64,000 nt of DNA from Indiicoccus explosivorum (GCF_002167005.1 NZ_NHTN01000015.1:23063-87062); one strand, 5' to 3'; shown: positions 1 to 8,625, numbered from the stretch's first letter. Translations and numbers: made by a program. Notes: generated by a model not told the origin, from the letters alone.

Positions 1-134
1 AGGCAAAAAGACTCGCGCAGGACGCATCTCTGGAGAATGCTGCGCAGCAGCTGCCAACGAGGAAAGCCGAACGGTAAACTTTCAGGCTCCAGGACAGAGA
101 ATTCCCGTACAGCGGGGATACTCTGTCCTTTTTT
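1..134 (+). promoter_or_regulatory. Glycine riboswitch (5' end cut by window) with expression platform
   Basis: The sequence holds the end of a first aptamer (AGGCAAAAAGACTC at the window edge) and a complete second one: TCTCTGGAGAA at 27-37, the GCCGAACGG core at 66-74, and a closing strand ending in GGACAGAGA at 92-100. TCTCTG (27-32) pairs with CAGAGA (95-100) as P1. The same GGACAGAG strand is also the left arm of the terminator that follows, so forming P1 should prevent termination. This is the tandem glycine ON-switch known to control gcvT operons in Bacillales. It lies directly upstream of gcvT, which supports the call. The start of aptamer 1 is outside the window. Confidence 0.9.
91..134 (+). 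terminator. Riboswitch-controlled intrinsic terminator upstream of gcvT
   Basis: GGACAGAG (92-99) pairs with CTCTGTCC (121-128), extended inside by TCCC/GGGGA pairing, and is followed by six T (129-134). The left arm overlaps P1 of the glycine aptamer, so the two structures exclude each other. Confidence 0.88.
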
Positions 135-169
135 GTGAACCGACAGCATAAAGGAGGAAATGGCACAAT

Positions 170-1276
170 ATGAGTGAACTGAAACGCACGCCGCTTTTCG
201 AATCTTACAAAAAATACGGCGGGAAAACGATCGACTTCGGCGGCTGGGAGCTGCCTGTGCAATTTTCTGGTATTAAAGACGAACATGAAGCTGTCCGGAC
301 AAAGGCCGGCCTGTTCGACGTGTCCCACATGGGTGAAATCACAGTCGAAGGCCCTGGCAGTGTGGATTATCTCCAGCGCATGCTGACAAATGACGTGTCG
401 AAACTGAAGGATGGACAGGCGCAGTATACGGCGCTTTGCTATGAAGATGGCGGCACAGTCGACGATCTGCTCGTCTACAGACGCTCGGATGACCGGTATC
501 TTCTCGTCGTGAATGCCGCGAATATCGAAAAGGATTTTGATTGGCTGAAAGCGCATGCACAGGACGGCGCGGAAGTTGTGGACCGTTCAGAAGAATACGG
601 ACAGCTGGCATTCCAGGGACCGGCTGCTGAAACGGTCCTGCAGCGGCTTACTGATGCCGACCTTTCGGAAATCCGGTTCTTCCGTTTCCGTGAAGAAGTT
701 CCTGTGGACGGCAGACGGGTCCTCGTCTCGCGTACCGGTTATACGGGGGAAGACGGTTTCGAGATTTACGGGTCACCGGAAGACATCGTGGCGCTTTGGG
801 ATGCGATCCTTGAGGAAGGCAGGAATGACGGAGTCGTGCCTGTCGGTCTCGGTGCCCGGGACACTCTCCGTTTTGAAGCTTGTCTCGCATTGTACGGCCA
901 GGAACTCACAAAGGATATTTCTCCGCTGGAAGCCGGTATCGGATTTGCGGTCAAGCTGAAAAAGGATGCCGATTTTATTGGGAAAGAAGCACTGCTTGCT
1001 CAAAAGGAAAACGGCCTGGAACGGAAGCTGACCGGTATTGAAATGATCGACAAAGGCATTCCGAGAACCGGTTATAAAGTGTTCAAGGACGGCAAGGAGA
1101 TCGGCCATGTCACTTCAGGGACCCAGTCACCGACATTGAAAAAGAACATCGGACTCGCGCTGATCGGGATAGAACATACAGAACCCGGCACTGAAGTGGA
1201 AGTGGAAGTCCGGAACCGCCGGCTGAACGCTGTAACGGTGGAAACGCCGTTTTATAAGCGCCCAACTAATTCGTAA
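170..1276 (+). CDS. gcvT: Aminomethyltransferase, glycine cleavage T protein
   Basis: T protein of the glycine cleavage system. It transfers the aminomethyl carbon from the lipoyl arm of H protein to tetrahydrofolate, releasing ammonia and forming 5,10-methylene-THF. The 368-residue length is normal for the family. The FDVSHMGEI motif (residues 49-57) and the [11 protein letters not shown] region (94-104), which holds the acidic residue of the folate site, are present. ATG at 170 follows AAGGAGG at 151-157. It is the first gene of gcvT-gcvPA-gcvPB, 14 bp ahead of gcvPA, under the glycine riboswitch. Confidence 0.96.
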   Translation: MSELKRTPLFESYKKYGGKTIDFGGWELPVQFSGIKDEHEAVRTKAGLFDVSHMGEITVEGPGSVDYLQRMLTNDVSKLKDGQAQYTALCYEDGGTVDDLLVYRRSDDRYLLVVNAANIEKDFDWLKAHAQDGAEVVDRSEEYGQLAFQGPAAETVLQRLTDADLSEIRFFRFREEVPVDGRRVLVSRTGYTGEDGFEIYGSPEDIVALWDAILEEGRNDGVVPVGLGARDTLRFEACLALYGQELTKDISPLEAGIGFAVKLKKDADFIGKEALLAQKENGLERKLTGIEMIDKGIPRTGYKVFKDGKEIGHVTSGTQSPTLKKNIGLALIGIEHTEPGTEVEVEVRNRRLNAVTVETPFYKRPTNS

Positions 1277-1290
1277 AGGAGATTGACAGG

Positions 1291-2658
1291 ATGGAACACC
1301 GCTATTTGCCGATGACGGCACAAGATAAAGAAGCGATGCTTAAGACGATCGGCGTGGATTCGATCGAGGAACTGTTTTCGGATATCCCTGAAAAAGTGCG
1401 TTTTAAAGGCGAGTACAATCTCAAACCGGCGAAATCGGAATCGGCGCTCCTGAAAGAATTGAGCCGGCTGGCTGCGAAAAATGCGGATCACCGGAATTAC
1501 GCCTCATTTCTCGGAGCCGGCGTCTATGACCACTATAAGCCGGTCATCGTTGACCATGTAATCTCCCGGTCGGAATTTTATACCGCTTATACGCCATACC
1601 AGCCGGAAATTTCCCAAGGCGAATTGCAGGCGATATTCGAATTCCAGACGATGATCGCGGAACTGACCGGAATGGAAATTGCGAATTCGTCCATGTACGA
1701 CGGCGGCACAGCCCTCGCGGAAGCCGGTATGCTCGCGGCCGGCCATACGAAACGGAAGAAAATCCTTGTCTCCCAGGCTGTCCACCCGGAATCTCGCGAA
1801 GTTGTACGGTCTTACGCCCTCGGGCAGTCGATTGAAGTGGAGGAAGTGCCGCTGAAAGACGGCGTGACGGATGCGGGCGCGCTGAAGGAACTTCTGGACG
1901 GGGACGTGGCAGCCGTCATGATCCAGTATCCGAATTTCTTCGGTCAAGTCGAGAATTTGAAAGCATTGGAACCGGTCATTCATGACAGCGGTGCATTGTT
2001 TGTCGTCTCAGCGAATCCGCTGGCGCTCGGGGCGCTAGAAGCACCTGGAAACTTCGGAGCGGACATCACAGTCGGTGATGCCCAGCCATTCGGTATTCCC
2101 GAAGCGTTCGGCGGCCCGCACTGCGGTTATTTCGCGGTCTCTAAAAAGCTGATGCGCAAGGTGCCGGGGCGTCTTGTCGGGGAAACGGTCGATGAAGAAG
2201 GCCGGCGCGGCTTCGTTCTGACACTGCAGGCGCGTGAGCAGCACATCCGCCGGGACAAGGCGACGTCCAACATCTGTTCCAATCAGGCGCTCAATGCCCT
2301 TGCCGCTTCTGTCGCGATGACGGCGCTCGGCAAAAAAGGGGTCAGGGAAATGGCGGTGCAGAACATCGCGAAGACCCGCTATATGAAACAGCAGCTCGAA
2401 GGGGCGGGGCTTTCGGTCGAATTCGGCGGCGCGCATTTCAATGAATTGACCGTCAAGCTCGGGAAATCAGTGAAAGCGTTGAACGTCCGTCTTCTTGAAC
2501 AGGGCATCATCGGCGGCTACGATCTTGGCCGCACATATGACGGGCTGCAAGGACATGTTCTCGTGGCTGTGACAGAACAGCGGACAAAAGAAGAAATCGA
2601 CCTGTTCGTGCAGGAATTGGCTGCATTTGTTCAGGAGAAGGAGGCTGCTCATGCGTAA
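1291..2658 (+). CDS. gcvPA: Glycine dehydrogenase (decarboxylating) subunit 1, P protein alpha
   Basis: N-terminal half of the split P protein typical of Firmicutes; with GcvPB it decarboxylates glycine and loads the aminomethyl group onto H protein. The 455-residue length fits, and recognisable stretches include [13 protein letters not shown], the [13 protein letters not shown] region and [10 protein letters not shown]. The start follows AAAGGAG with usual spacing. The end overlaps gcvPB by 8 bp, implying translational coupling of two subunits needed in equal amounts. No gcvH or lipoate gene is seen in this window. Confidence 0.96.
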   Translation: MEHRYLPMTAQDKEAMLKTIGVDSIEELFSDIPEKVRFKGEYNLKPAKSESALLKELSRLAAKNADHRNYASFLGAGVYDHYKPVIVDHVISRSEFYTAYTPYQPEISQGELQAIFEFQTMIAELTGMEIANSSMYDGGTALAEAGMLAAGHTKRKKILVSQAVHPESREVVRSYALGQSIEVEEVPLKDGVTDAGALKELLDGDVAAVMIQYPNFFGQVENLKALEPVIHDSGALFVVSANPLALGALEAPGNFGADITVGDAQPFGIPEAFGGPHCGYFAVSKKLMRKVPGRLVGETVDEEGRRGFVLTLQAREQHIRRDKATSNICSNQALNALAASVAMTALGKKGVREMAVQNIAKTRYMKQQLEGAGLSVEFGGAHFNELTVKLGKSVKALNVRLLEQGIIGGYDLGRTYDGLQGHVLVAVTEQRTKEEIDLFVQELAAFVQEKEAAHA

Positions 2659-4123
2659 GGACGAAAACCAGCCGCTAATTTTCGAAGTGTCAAAAGAAGG
2701 ACGGATCGGCTACAGCCTGCCGGTACTCGATGTGCCGGAAGTCGACTTGGAAGATGTTCTTCCGGCTGACCTGATCCGCGCTGAAGACCCGGATCTGCCT
2801 GAAGTGGCGGAACTGGATATCATGCGCCATTATACCGCGCTGTCGAACCGGAACCACGGTGTCGATTCCGGCTTTTATCCGCTCGGATCATGCACGATGA
2901 AGTACAATCCGAAAATCAATGAATCCGTCGCGCGGTTCCCGGGATTCGCTGATATCCACCCTCTTCAGGATGAATCGACGGTACAGGGTGCAATGGAACT
3001 CATGTACGACCTGCAGGAACATCTGAAGGAAATCACTGGAATGGACGAAGTGACGCTTCAGCCGGCTGCCGGCGCGCACGGAGAATGGACAGGTCTCATG
3101 ATGATCCGCGCGTTCCACGAAGCAAACGGCGATTTCGGCCGCACGAAAGTGATCGTGCCGGATTCCGCGCACGGTACGAACCCCGCGTCTGCGACCGTTG
3201 CCGGTTTCGATACTGTCACAGTGAAATCGGATGAAAACGGGCTTGTGGATCTTGAGGACCTGAAGCGTGTCGTGGGTCCGGATACGGCGGCGCTGATGCT
3301 GACGAATCCGAATACGCTTGGTTTATTCGAAGAGAATATTCTCGAAATGGCGGCCATCATCCATGAAGTGGGCGGCAAACTGTATTACGACGGCGCCAAT
3401 TTGAATGCCGTCATGAACAAGGCGCGTCCTGGGGATATGGGCTTTGATGTCGTGCACTTGAACTTGCACAAGACCTTCACAGGCCCGCATGGCGGCGGCG
3501 GTCCGGGATCCGGTCCTGTCGGCGTGAAGAAGAGCCTGCTTCCGTACTTGCCGAAACCGGTTCTGATCAAGACCGAAGACGGCTACACATTCGATGACGA
3601 CCGCCCGGACTCGATCGGCCGCGTAAAGCCGTACTACGGGAACTTCGGCATCAACGTCCGCGCCTACACGTACATCCGTTCCATGGGGCCGGACGGGCTG
3701 AAGGCCGTGTCCGAATATGCGGTCCTCAATGCGAATTACATGATGCGGCGCCTTGCGCCATACTTCGATCTGCCGTATGACCGCCACTGCAAACACGAAT
3801 TCGTGCTGAGCGGCCGCCGTCAGAAAAAGCTCGGCGTGCGCACGCTCGATATGGCGAAACGGCTTCTGGATTTCGGGTACCACCCGCCGACGATCTACTT
3901 CCCGCTCAATGTGGAGGAAGGCATGATGATCGAACCGACGGAAACCGAATCGAAAGAGACGCTCGACGCATTCTGTGACGCGATGATCCAGATTGCGGAA
4001 GAAGCAGAGAACAGCCCGGAGACTGTGCAGGAAGCGCCGCATACGACGGTCATCAGCCGTCTGGATGAAGCGCAGGCCGCACGCAAGCCGGTACTGCGGT
4101 ATCAGAAGGAGAAAGCGGAATAA
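2651..4123 (+). CDS. gcvPB: Glycine dehydrogenase (decarboxylating) subunit 2, P protein beta
   Basis: C-terminal half of the split P protein, carrying the pyridoxal phosphate site. [18 protein letters not shown] contains the PLP lysine, K274 in this numbering. The protein has 490 residues from ATG 2651, chosen because AGGAGAAGGAGG lies just upstream (2633-2644); an in-frame upstream start would add eight arginine-rich residues of no family resemblance. It ends the gcv transcript, and a strong hairpin follows at 4129. It supplies one-carbon units with GcvT and GcvPA. Confidence 0.96.
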   Translation: MRKDENQPLIFEVSKEGRIGYSLPVLDVPEVDLEDVLPADLIRAEDPDLPEVAELDIMRHYTALSNRNHGVDSGFYPLGSCTMKYNPKINESVARFPGFADIHPLQDESTVQGAMELMYDLQEHLKEITGMDEVTLQPAAGAHGEWTGLMMIRAFHEANGDFGRTKVIVPDSAHGTNPASATVAGFDTVTVKSDENGLVDLEDLKRVVGPDTAALMLTNPNTLGLFEENILEMAAIIHEVGGKLYYDGANLNAVMNKARPGDMGFDVVHLNLHKTFTGPHGGGGPGSGPVGVKKSLLPYLPKPVLIKTEDGYTFDDDRPDSIGRVKPYYGNFGINVRAYTYIRSMGPDGLKAVSEYAVLNANYMMRRLAPYFDLPYDRHCKHEFVLSGRRQKKLGVRTLDMAKRLLDFGYHPPTIYFPLNVEEGMMIEPTETESKETLDAFCDAMIQIAEEAENSPETVQEAPHTTVISRLDEAQAARKPVLRYQKEKAE

Positions 4124-4128
4124 GGGGA

Positions 4129-4161
4129 AGAGGCACGCCGTGAGAGGCGTGTCTCTTTTTT
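4129..4161 (+). terminator. Terminator of the gcv operon
   Basis: GGCACGCC, a short loop and GGCGTGTC form a hairpin followed by a T-rich run (4155-4161), directly after the gcvPB stop. Confidence 0.8.
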
Positions 4162-4192
4162 GAGGTGTGGCGGAATCGTCGGTCGGAGCTGG

Positions 4193-4311
4193 GTTCCACT
4201 AATGTTGGTGTGAGTTCCACTAATTGATGGCTGAGTTCCACTAATTGATGGCTGAGTTCCACTAATTGATGGCTGAGTTCCACTAATTGAGGGCTGAATT
4301 CCACTAATCTA
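4193..4311. repeat. Six tandem copies of a 21-bp intergenic repeat
   Basis: The core GTTCCACTAAT starts at 4193, 4214, 4235, 4256 and 4277, and AATTCCACTAAT starts at 4298. The period is exactly 21 bp, and the middle units are identical (GTTCCACTAATTGATGGCTGA). The array fills the gap between the gcv terminator and the hairpin at 4350. On the minus strand it reads through as LVELSHQ repeats because 21 is divisible by three, but no start or ribosome site supports a protein. Function unknown. Confidence 0.92.
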
Positions 4312-4349
4312 ATAAACTCCCTTTCCCCTGTCTTTCTGCAGCTTGGAGA

Positions 4350-4377
4350 GAAACTTGTTCCGGCAAGTTTCTTTTTT
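4350..4377 (+). terminator. Strong intrinsic terminator between the 21-bp repeats and the GNAT gene
   Basis: GAAACTTG (4350-4357) and CAAGTTTC (4364-4371) form a perfect 8-bp stem with loop TTCCGG, followed by six T. It lies 42 bp before the GNAT start and far after the gcv terminator, so it may end a transcript of the repeat region or act as a second stop for gcv. Confidence 0.82.
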
Positions 4378-4418
4378 AGGGAGGTCAGCGTAAACTGAGT
4401 AAAAAGGGGGCCGGAAAT

Positions 4419-4868
4419 ATGACTGAAATCAGAAGGATCCACCAGCTTGAAGGCACCGGAATTGAAAAGCTCGCGGCAGAAAGCGAAACAGAAGGGTATC
4501 GATTTGTCAGACGGCTGATCGACGATTTTGAAAGCGGCCGAAACCGGTTCGGTGAAAAAGGAGAAATCCTTCTCGGTGTATGGGAGGCGAACGGCAGGCT
4601 GGTAGCGGTCGGCGGCCTGAACCGGGATCCATTTACAGAAGATGAAAACATCGGACGGCTTCGGCGTTTTTATGTTTCCGCTGATTCCAGAAGGCACGGA
4701 ATCGGCAGTCTGCTGCTGGATGCCATCGTCAGTCGGTCAACGGATTTTCAAAAACTGGTGTTACGGACTGATTCGGCGAATGCTGACGCCTTTTATCGCA
4801 AAAACGGATTCCTGCCGGTAGAAGGCCATCCGGAGTACACGCACGAACGAAAAGTGATCCGGTCCTGA
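4419..4868 (+). CDS. GNAT family N-acetyltransferase
   Basis: A 149-residue single-domain acetyltransferase of unknown substrate. The acetyl-CoA pyrophosphate loop is seen as RRHGIGSLLL (residues 91-100, matching R-x-x-G-x-G), preceded by the beta-strand LRRFYVS and followed by a C-terminal NADAFYRKNGF motif typical of the fold. ATG follows AAAAGGGGG. It stands alone between two terminators and is not part of the conserved gcv neighbourhood, so its role cannot be inferred from context. Confidence 0.85.
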   Translation: MTEIRRIHQLEGTGIEKLAAESETEGYRFVRRLIDDFESGRNRFGEKGEILLGVWEANGRLVAVGGLNRDPFTEDENIGRLRRFYVSADSRRHGIGSLLLDAIVSRSTDFQKLVLRTDSANADAFYRKNGFLPVEGHPEYTHERKVIRS

Positions 4869-4930
4869 GAAGGATCGTTATGCAGGCATTCAGCGATAAA
4901 TGGCCGCAGCACTTCCTTGAAGAGACTGCA

Positions 4931-4975
4931 AAAAACAGGGAGAGATAACCGCTTGGTTATCCTCTCCCTGTTTTT
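4931..4975. terminator. Bidirectional terminator between GNAT gene and rhodanese gene
   Basis: AAAAACAGGGAGAGATAACC (4931-4950) pairs with GGTTATCCTCTCCCTGTTTTT (4955-4975) around a 4-nt loop, with one bulged base. The A-run on the left and T-run on the right make it work for both convergent genes. Confidence 0.9.
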
Positions 4976-5009
4976 AATTTCAGAGGGGCTTTTTGTACAG
5001 CCGCTGCTG

Positions 5010-5390
5010 TCATTTCGATCTGACTTTCCCGGTCCACGTTTTGAACCCGCCCTTGAGCTGGTACAGGTCATGATAGCCTTTTTTCTTCAGGAACATCGCC
5101 ACACGCGGGCTGTTGATGCCATTCTGGTCGTACAGGTACACCGGTTTATCCGGCCGGATTTCCTTATAGCGCTGACGGAGCTGTGACTGCGGAATGTTAC
5201 GTGCCCCGAGAATATGGCCGGCATTGAAATCCTTCGATTCACGGACATCAATGAGCTGGGCTTTCCGGTAGCCTTCAATGAACTGTTCCTGTGTCAGCGG
5301 GGTGACCGTGTTTTTCGTCCGGAAGTAGTTGACCAGGATCACGATTGTCAGGATGAATAAAAATCCTGCAATTACATACAAAAATTCCAC
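5010..5390 (-). CDS. Membrane-anchored rhodanese-like protein lacking the catalytic cysteine (YqhL-like)
   Basis: A 126-residue protein with one N-terminal transmembrane segment (about residues 3-22) and a rhodanese domain containing AQLIDVRESKDFNAGHILGA and ending in LKGGFKTWTGK. It resembles B. subtilis YqhL, also encoded beside gcvPB. The active-site loop reads YDQNGINS: the persulfide cysteine position is aspartate (D88), so sulfurtransferase activity is not expected and a binding role is more likely. The start is GTG, after AAAGGGG on the minus strand. It is divergent from nrdJ. Confidence 0.85.
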   Translation of the reverse strand: MEFLYVIAGFLFILTIVILVNYFRTKNTVTPLTQEQFIEGYRKAQLIDVRESKDFNAGHILGARNIPQSQLRQRYKEIRPDKPVYLYDQNGINSPRVAMFLKKKGYHDLYQLKGGFKTWTGKVRSK

Positions 5391-5593
5391 TCGTACTGCC
5401 CCTTTCTTTATGCCTGAAGATCAGGCGCAGAAGCACGGTAAACACCTTCTGCCATCATTCATTATAAAAGATTTCCGTTCCGCACTTCAACGTCTGATTT
5501 CCCTATGTGAAACCGCAAAAATTTTTTCAGCGGATTTCCGGCGTCAGGACAAGGTTCCAAAGCCCTTGCCTCCTTGTGAACAGAAAAAACGGA

Positions 5594-5651
5594 TTGACTG
5601 GATGTTTCAAGATATAGTATGGTGGGAACTATAGATAATACAACATGTTGT
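5594..5651 (+). promoter_or_regulatory. Candidate nrdJ promoter with overlapping palindromic operator
   Basis: TTGACT (5594-5599), an 18-bp spacer and TATGGT (5618-5623) form a plausible sigma-A promoter. Around the start point lie an inverted pair TATAGT/ACTATA (5613-5618 and 5629-5634) and a perfect 12-bp palindrome ACAACATGTTGT (5640-5651). The position suits a repressor, and NrdR is the usual regulator of ribonucleotide reductase genes, but the match to its box is only partial. The rest of the 295-bp gap (5391-5685) shows no gene and no recognisable cobalamin riboswitch. Confidence 0.5.
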
Positions 5652-5685
5652 GTTATTCCCATAAATCAAAAAGGAGGATTTGTCA

Positions 5686-6507
5686 ATGGTTCTAGTTTCA
5701 CAAAACCAGAAACCGACACTTGATGTTTCTTCGCTCAACGAGGACATTCGTCAGTTTCCGCAAGTCCACGCCATTACCGACGATATGAAGACGGTGCACA
5801 AAGGCGTATCCCGGCTCGTCATGATCGACCGGTACTCTTTCAAGGATACCGAAAAGAAGACGCTGAAACCAGGGGATTTTGTCGTTCTGACAGTCAAGGA
5901 GGACCCGAAATTCCCGGCACGCGGGCTCGGGTTCATTAAATCGATCGATAAAGACGCGAACAAAGCGGAGGTCTGGATCGAAGAGGATTACCGCTCGGCG
6001 ATCGATGATCCGGCAGAACAGGAAAAAGGGGTCGTCCGCCGGCCGCTCGACGTGATCGAGAAACCGCTCGAGGTTTTCTACGAGCAGATTGCGAAACGGA
6101 ATGCCACCGGCCTGTCTGCGATCGAGAAGACACCGGAAAAACGCGATGAGTGGTTCACTAAGTTCTATCAGCAGCTGGCCGACCTGAAGTTCATCCCGGC
6201 GGGACGCGTCATTTACGGAGCTGGTGCAGACACCGATGTTACATACTTCAATTGCTACGTGATGCCGTTTGTCGCGGATTCACGGGAAGGCATTTCAGAA
6301 CATAGGAAGCAGGTCATGGAAATCATGAGCCGCGGCGGCGGTGTCGGAACGAACGGATCGACGCTCCGGCCGAGAAATACACTGGCGCGCGGCGTCAACG
6401 GCAAATCGTCCGGGTCGGTGTCATGGCTGGATGACATCGCGAAACTGACGCACCTCGTCGAACAGGGCGGAAGCCGGCGCGGGGCTCAAATGATCATGCT
6501 GGCGGAT
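5686..6507 (+). CDS. nrdJ: B12-dependent ribonucleotide reductase, exon 1 (interrupted by group I intron)
   Basis: First 274 codons of class II ribonucleoside-diphosphate reductase, which reduces ribonucleotides to deoxyribonucleotides with adenosylcobalamin. ATG 5686 follows AGGAGG (5672-5677) with 8-nt spacing. The redox cysteine lies in TYFNCYVMPF (C190), followed by the SRGGGVGTNGSTLRPR region. The reading frame runs into TAA at 6508, the first intron bases; removing 6508-6838 joins MLAD to WHPDICEFI and restores a normal 853-residue enzyme. Without splicing the product would lack its active site. The exon ends in T, as group I introns require. Confidence 0.93.
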
Positions 6508-6838
6508 TAAGAAAATGCTAGTCCGCGTCGTCCAGACAATGGACGGCTAGAAAACCGGGTGAATTGCGGGAAACTCCTTAGAGGCCATTAAGCGACAACG
6601 TGACTGGAAACGGTGAGCGTGAACGCTCAAAAATTAATGGCATTGGACAATCCGCAGCCAAGCACCGTTCAGGTGAAGGTCCAACGACTATCGAAAACGT
6701 TCTGAGAAGAACGGAAGTAGAGTAGGGGAGAGATCCCCGAAGTGCCCGGCCCCTCCCAGGTCAAGCTGAGGGTGATGATATAGTCTAACCCGTCTGCTGA
6801 GAGCAGAGCGAAATATCCTGAAAAGGACGGTATCGGTG
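6508..6838 (+). ncRNA. Group I self-splicing intron in nrdJ
   Basis: 331 nt, no endonuclease gene. The internal guide GTCCGC (6521-6526) pairs with exon end GCGGAT (6502-6507), giving P1 with the required U-G wobble at the 5' splice site (6507 with 6521). The adjoining ATGCTA (6515-6520) pairs with exon 2 start TGGCAT (6839-6844) as P10. Conserved core elements are visible: P (AATTGCGGGAAAC, 6562-6574), Q (AATCCGCAGC, 6649-6658), R (GGTCCAACGACTA, 6678-6690) and S (GATATAGTCT, 6777-6786). P4 is GCGG/CCGC and P7 is GACTA/TAGTC. The last intron base is G (6838). Subgroup not assigned. Confidence 0.95.
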
Positions 6839-8578
6839 TGGCATCCTGACATTTGCGAATTCATCATTTCCAAGATGCAGAACCCGCGCATCTTGCGCTA
6901 CCTCGTCGAAAACACGGAAGACGAGACGATCAAGAAACTTGCGAACGACAAACTGAAATTCAAACCGCTGACCGAGCAGGAAGAAGCGATGTACACAGGG
7001 CTTCTCAACTACCGCAGCATTCCGGGCATGGGCGGCTTCAATGAAGCGATCATGCGGGATGCGGAAACGAAGCTGCGCGATGGCGGGACGTACTCCGTGC
7101 ATAACGAGGAGTTCCTGACAGGCGCCAACATTTCCGTGACGCTCACGAAAGACTTCATGGAAGCTGTCGAAGCGGATGCCGATTTCGACCTCCGTTTCCC
7201 AGCAGTCGAAAACTACTCGCCTGAGGAGATGGCGGTCTACAATAAAGAATGGCATGAAGTGGGCGACGTCCGCGAGTGGGAACGGCAAGGCCACGAAGTG
7301 CGCGTCTACCGGACGATGAAAGCACGCGAACTGTGGAACTTGATCAACGTGTGTGCGACTTACTCTGCAGAACCCGGAATTTTCTTTATCGATAATGCCA
7401 ACGAACAGACGAATGCGAGAGCGTACGGACAGAAAGTTGTAGCGACGAACCCGTGTGGTGAACAGCCCCTTGCACCATACTCAGTCTGCAACCTCGCAGC
7501 CGTCAACCTGGCCAAGTTCGCAGACATGAAGACACAGGAAGTGGATTTCGAAGGACTGAAGGAAACCGTCCGCATCGGCGTCCGCATGCAGGACAACGTC
7601 ATCGACGCAACCCCTTACTTCCTGGAAGAGAACCGTGTCCAGGCGCTTGGTGAACGCCGTGTCGGACTCGGCGTCATGGGTCTTGCCGATCTTCTGATCC
7701 ACACCGGCAAAAAATATGGTTCGCCGGAAGGCAACGAGCTTGTCGACAAAATCTTCGAAACGATCGCAGTCGCGGCTTACGAGGAATCGGCGAAACTCGC
7801 AACAGAACGAGGCAGCTTCCCGTTCCTCGAGGGCGAAACGGAAGAAGAGACGAAAGCGCTGCGCAAAGCGTTCACGGAAACCGGCTTCATGCAGAAAATG
7901 CCGGCGCACATCCGTGAAGCGGTCCTCGAAAACGGGATCCGCAATTCACATCTCCTGACAGTCGCGCCGACCGGTTCGACCGGAACGATGGTCGGGGTGT
8001 CCACAGGACTCGAGCCGTACTTCTCGTTCACGTACTACCGCTCAGGCCGTCTCGGCAAGTTCATCGAAGTGAAAGCCGATATCGTCCAGGAGTTCCTGAA
8101 GCACAACCCGGAAGCGGAAGCGGACAGCCTGCCTGAATACTTCGTCTCAGCGATGGATCTCGAGCCCGAAGCCCACGCCGATGTGCAGTGCGTCATCCAG
8201 CGCTGGATCGATTCATCCATCTCGAAGACGGTCAACGCGCCGCGCGGTTATACGGTCGATCAGGTGCAGGGCATCTACGAGCGCCTCTATAACGGCGGCG
8301 CGAAAGGCGGAACGGTCTATGTGGACGGCTCGCGTGATGCACAAGTATTGACATTGAAAGCGGAAGAGAATTCTTTCGACGATGCGGTCGAAGAGCCGGT
8401 CGCTGAAAAACGTCCGGTCGTTCTCGTCGATACGATCCAGGATCTCCGGTCGACGAACGTTACGATCGGATCCGAAGTCGGCAACACCTGCCCGGTCTGC
8501 CGGAAAGGGACCGTCAAGGAAATCGGCGGCTGCAACACCTGCACGAACTGCAACGCCCAGCTGAAATGCGGGCTTTAA
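6839..8578 (+). CDS. nrdJ: B12-dependent ribonucleotide reductase, exon 2
   Basis: The remaining 579 codons of the class II reductase. The finger-loop motif NPCGEQPL (about residues 478-485 of the spliced protein) carries the thiyl-radical cysteine C480. The C-terminus has CPVC and CNTCTNC pairs and ends LKCGL, the zinc/redox tail that recharges the active site. The conserved stretch WHPDICEFIISKM is split from its upstream half exactly at the intron. A GTG at 6836 could mislead gene finders into calling a separate gene, but it has no ribosome site and belongs to the intron. A terminator follows at 8595. Confidence 0.94.
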   Translation, partial: WHPDICEFIISKMQNPRILRYLVENTEDETIKKLANDKLKFKPLTEQEEAMYTGLLNYRSIPGMGGFNEAIMRDAETKLRDGGTYSVHNEEFLTGANISVTLTKDFMEAVEADADFDLRFPAVENYSPEEMAVYNKEWHEVGDVREWERQGHEVRVYRTMKARELWNLINVCATYSAEPGIFFIDNANEQTNARAYGQKVVATNPCGEQPLAPYSVCNLAAVNLAKFADMKTQEVDFEGLKETVRIGVRMQDNVIDATPYFLEENRVQALGERRVGLGVMGLADLLIHTGKKYGSPEGNELVDKIFETIAVAAYEESAKLATERGSFPFLEGETEEETKALRKAFTETGFMQKMPAHIREAVLENGIRNSHLLTVAPTGSTGTMVGVSTGLEPYFSFTYYRSGRLGKFIEVKADIVQEFLKHNPEAEADSLPEYFVSAMDLEPEAHADVQCVIQRWIDSSISKTVNAPRGYTVDQVQGIYERLYNGGAKGGTVYVDGSRDAQVLTLKAEENSFDDAVEEPVAEKRPVVLVDTIQDLRSTNVTIGSEVGNTCPVCRKGTVKEIGGCNTCTNCNAQLKCGL

Positions 8579-8594
8579 CCGAATAAAACAGGAG

Positions 8595-8625
8595 ACCCGG
8601 CCGGCATCATGCAGGCCGGGTTTTC
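8595..8625 (+). terminator. nrdJ terminator
   Basis: ACCCGGCC (8595-8602) and GGCCGGGT (8614-8621) form a GC-rich stem followed by four T. Confidence 0.78.

Noticed and set aside
4053..4697. Minus-strand 214-codon open frame with LVELSHQ repeats
   Set aside because: It is the translation of the 21-bp tandem array, runs through two terminators and into two real genes, and has no ribosome site.
5329..5634. Plus-strand 101-codon open frame between the rhodanese gene and nrdJ
   Set aside because: Overlaps the rhodanese gene and the nrdJ promoter, has no ribosome site and no protein-like composition.
5391..5685. Cobalamin riboswitch upstream of nrdJ
   Set aside because: No B12 box or long conserved fold was recognised in this gap; only promoter-like and palindromic elements were seen.
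6508..6838. Intein or insertion-type disruption of nrdJ
   Set aside because: The segment has stop codons in the nrdJ frame and no splicing-protein motifs, and the group I core with P1/P10 pairing explains it fully.
6836..8578. Separate gene starting at GTG 6836
   Set aside because: No ribosome binding site; the codon belongs to the intron end, and the protein begins in the middle of a conserved motif of ribonucleotide reductase.
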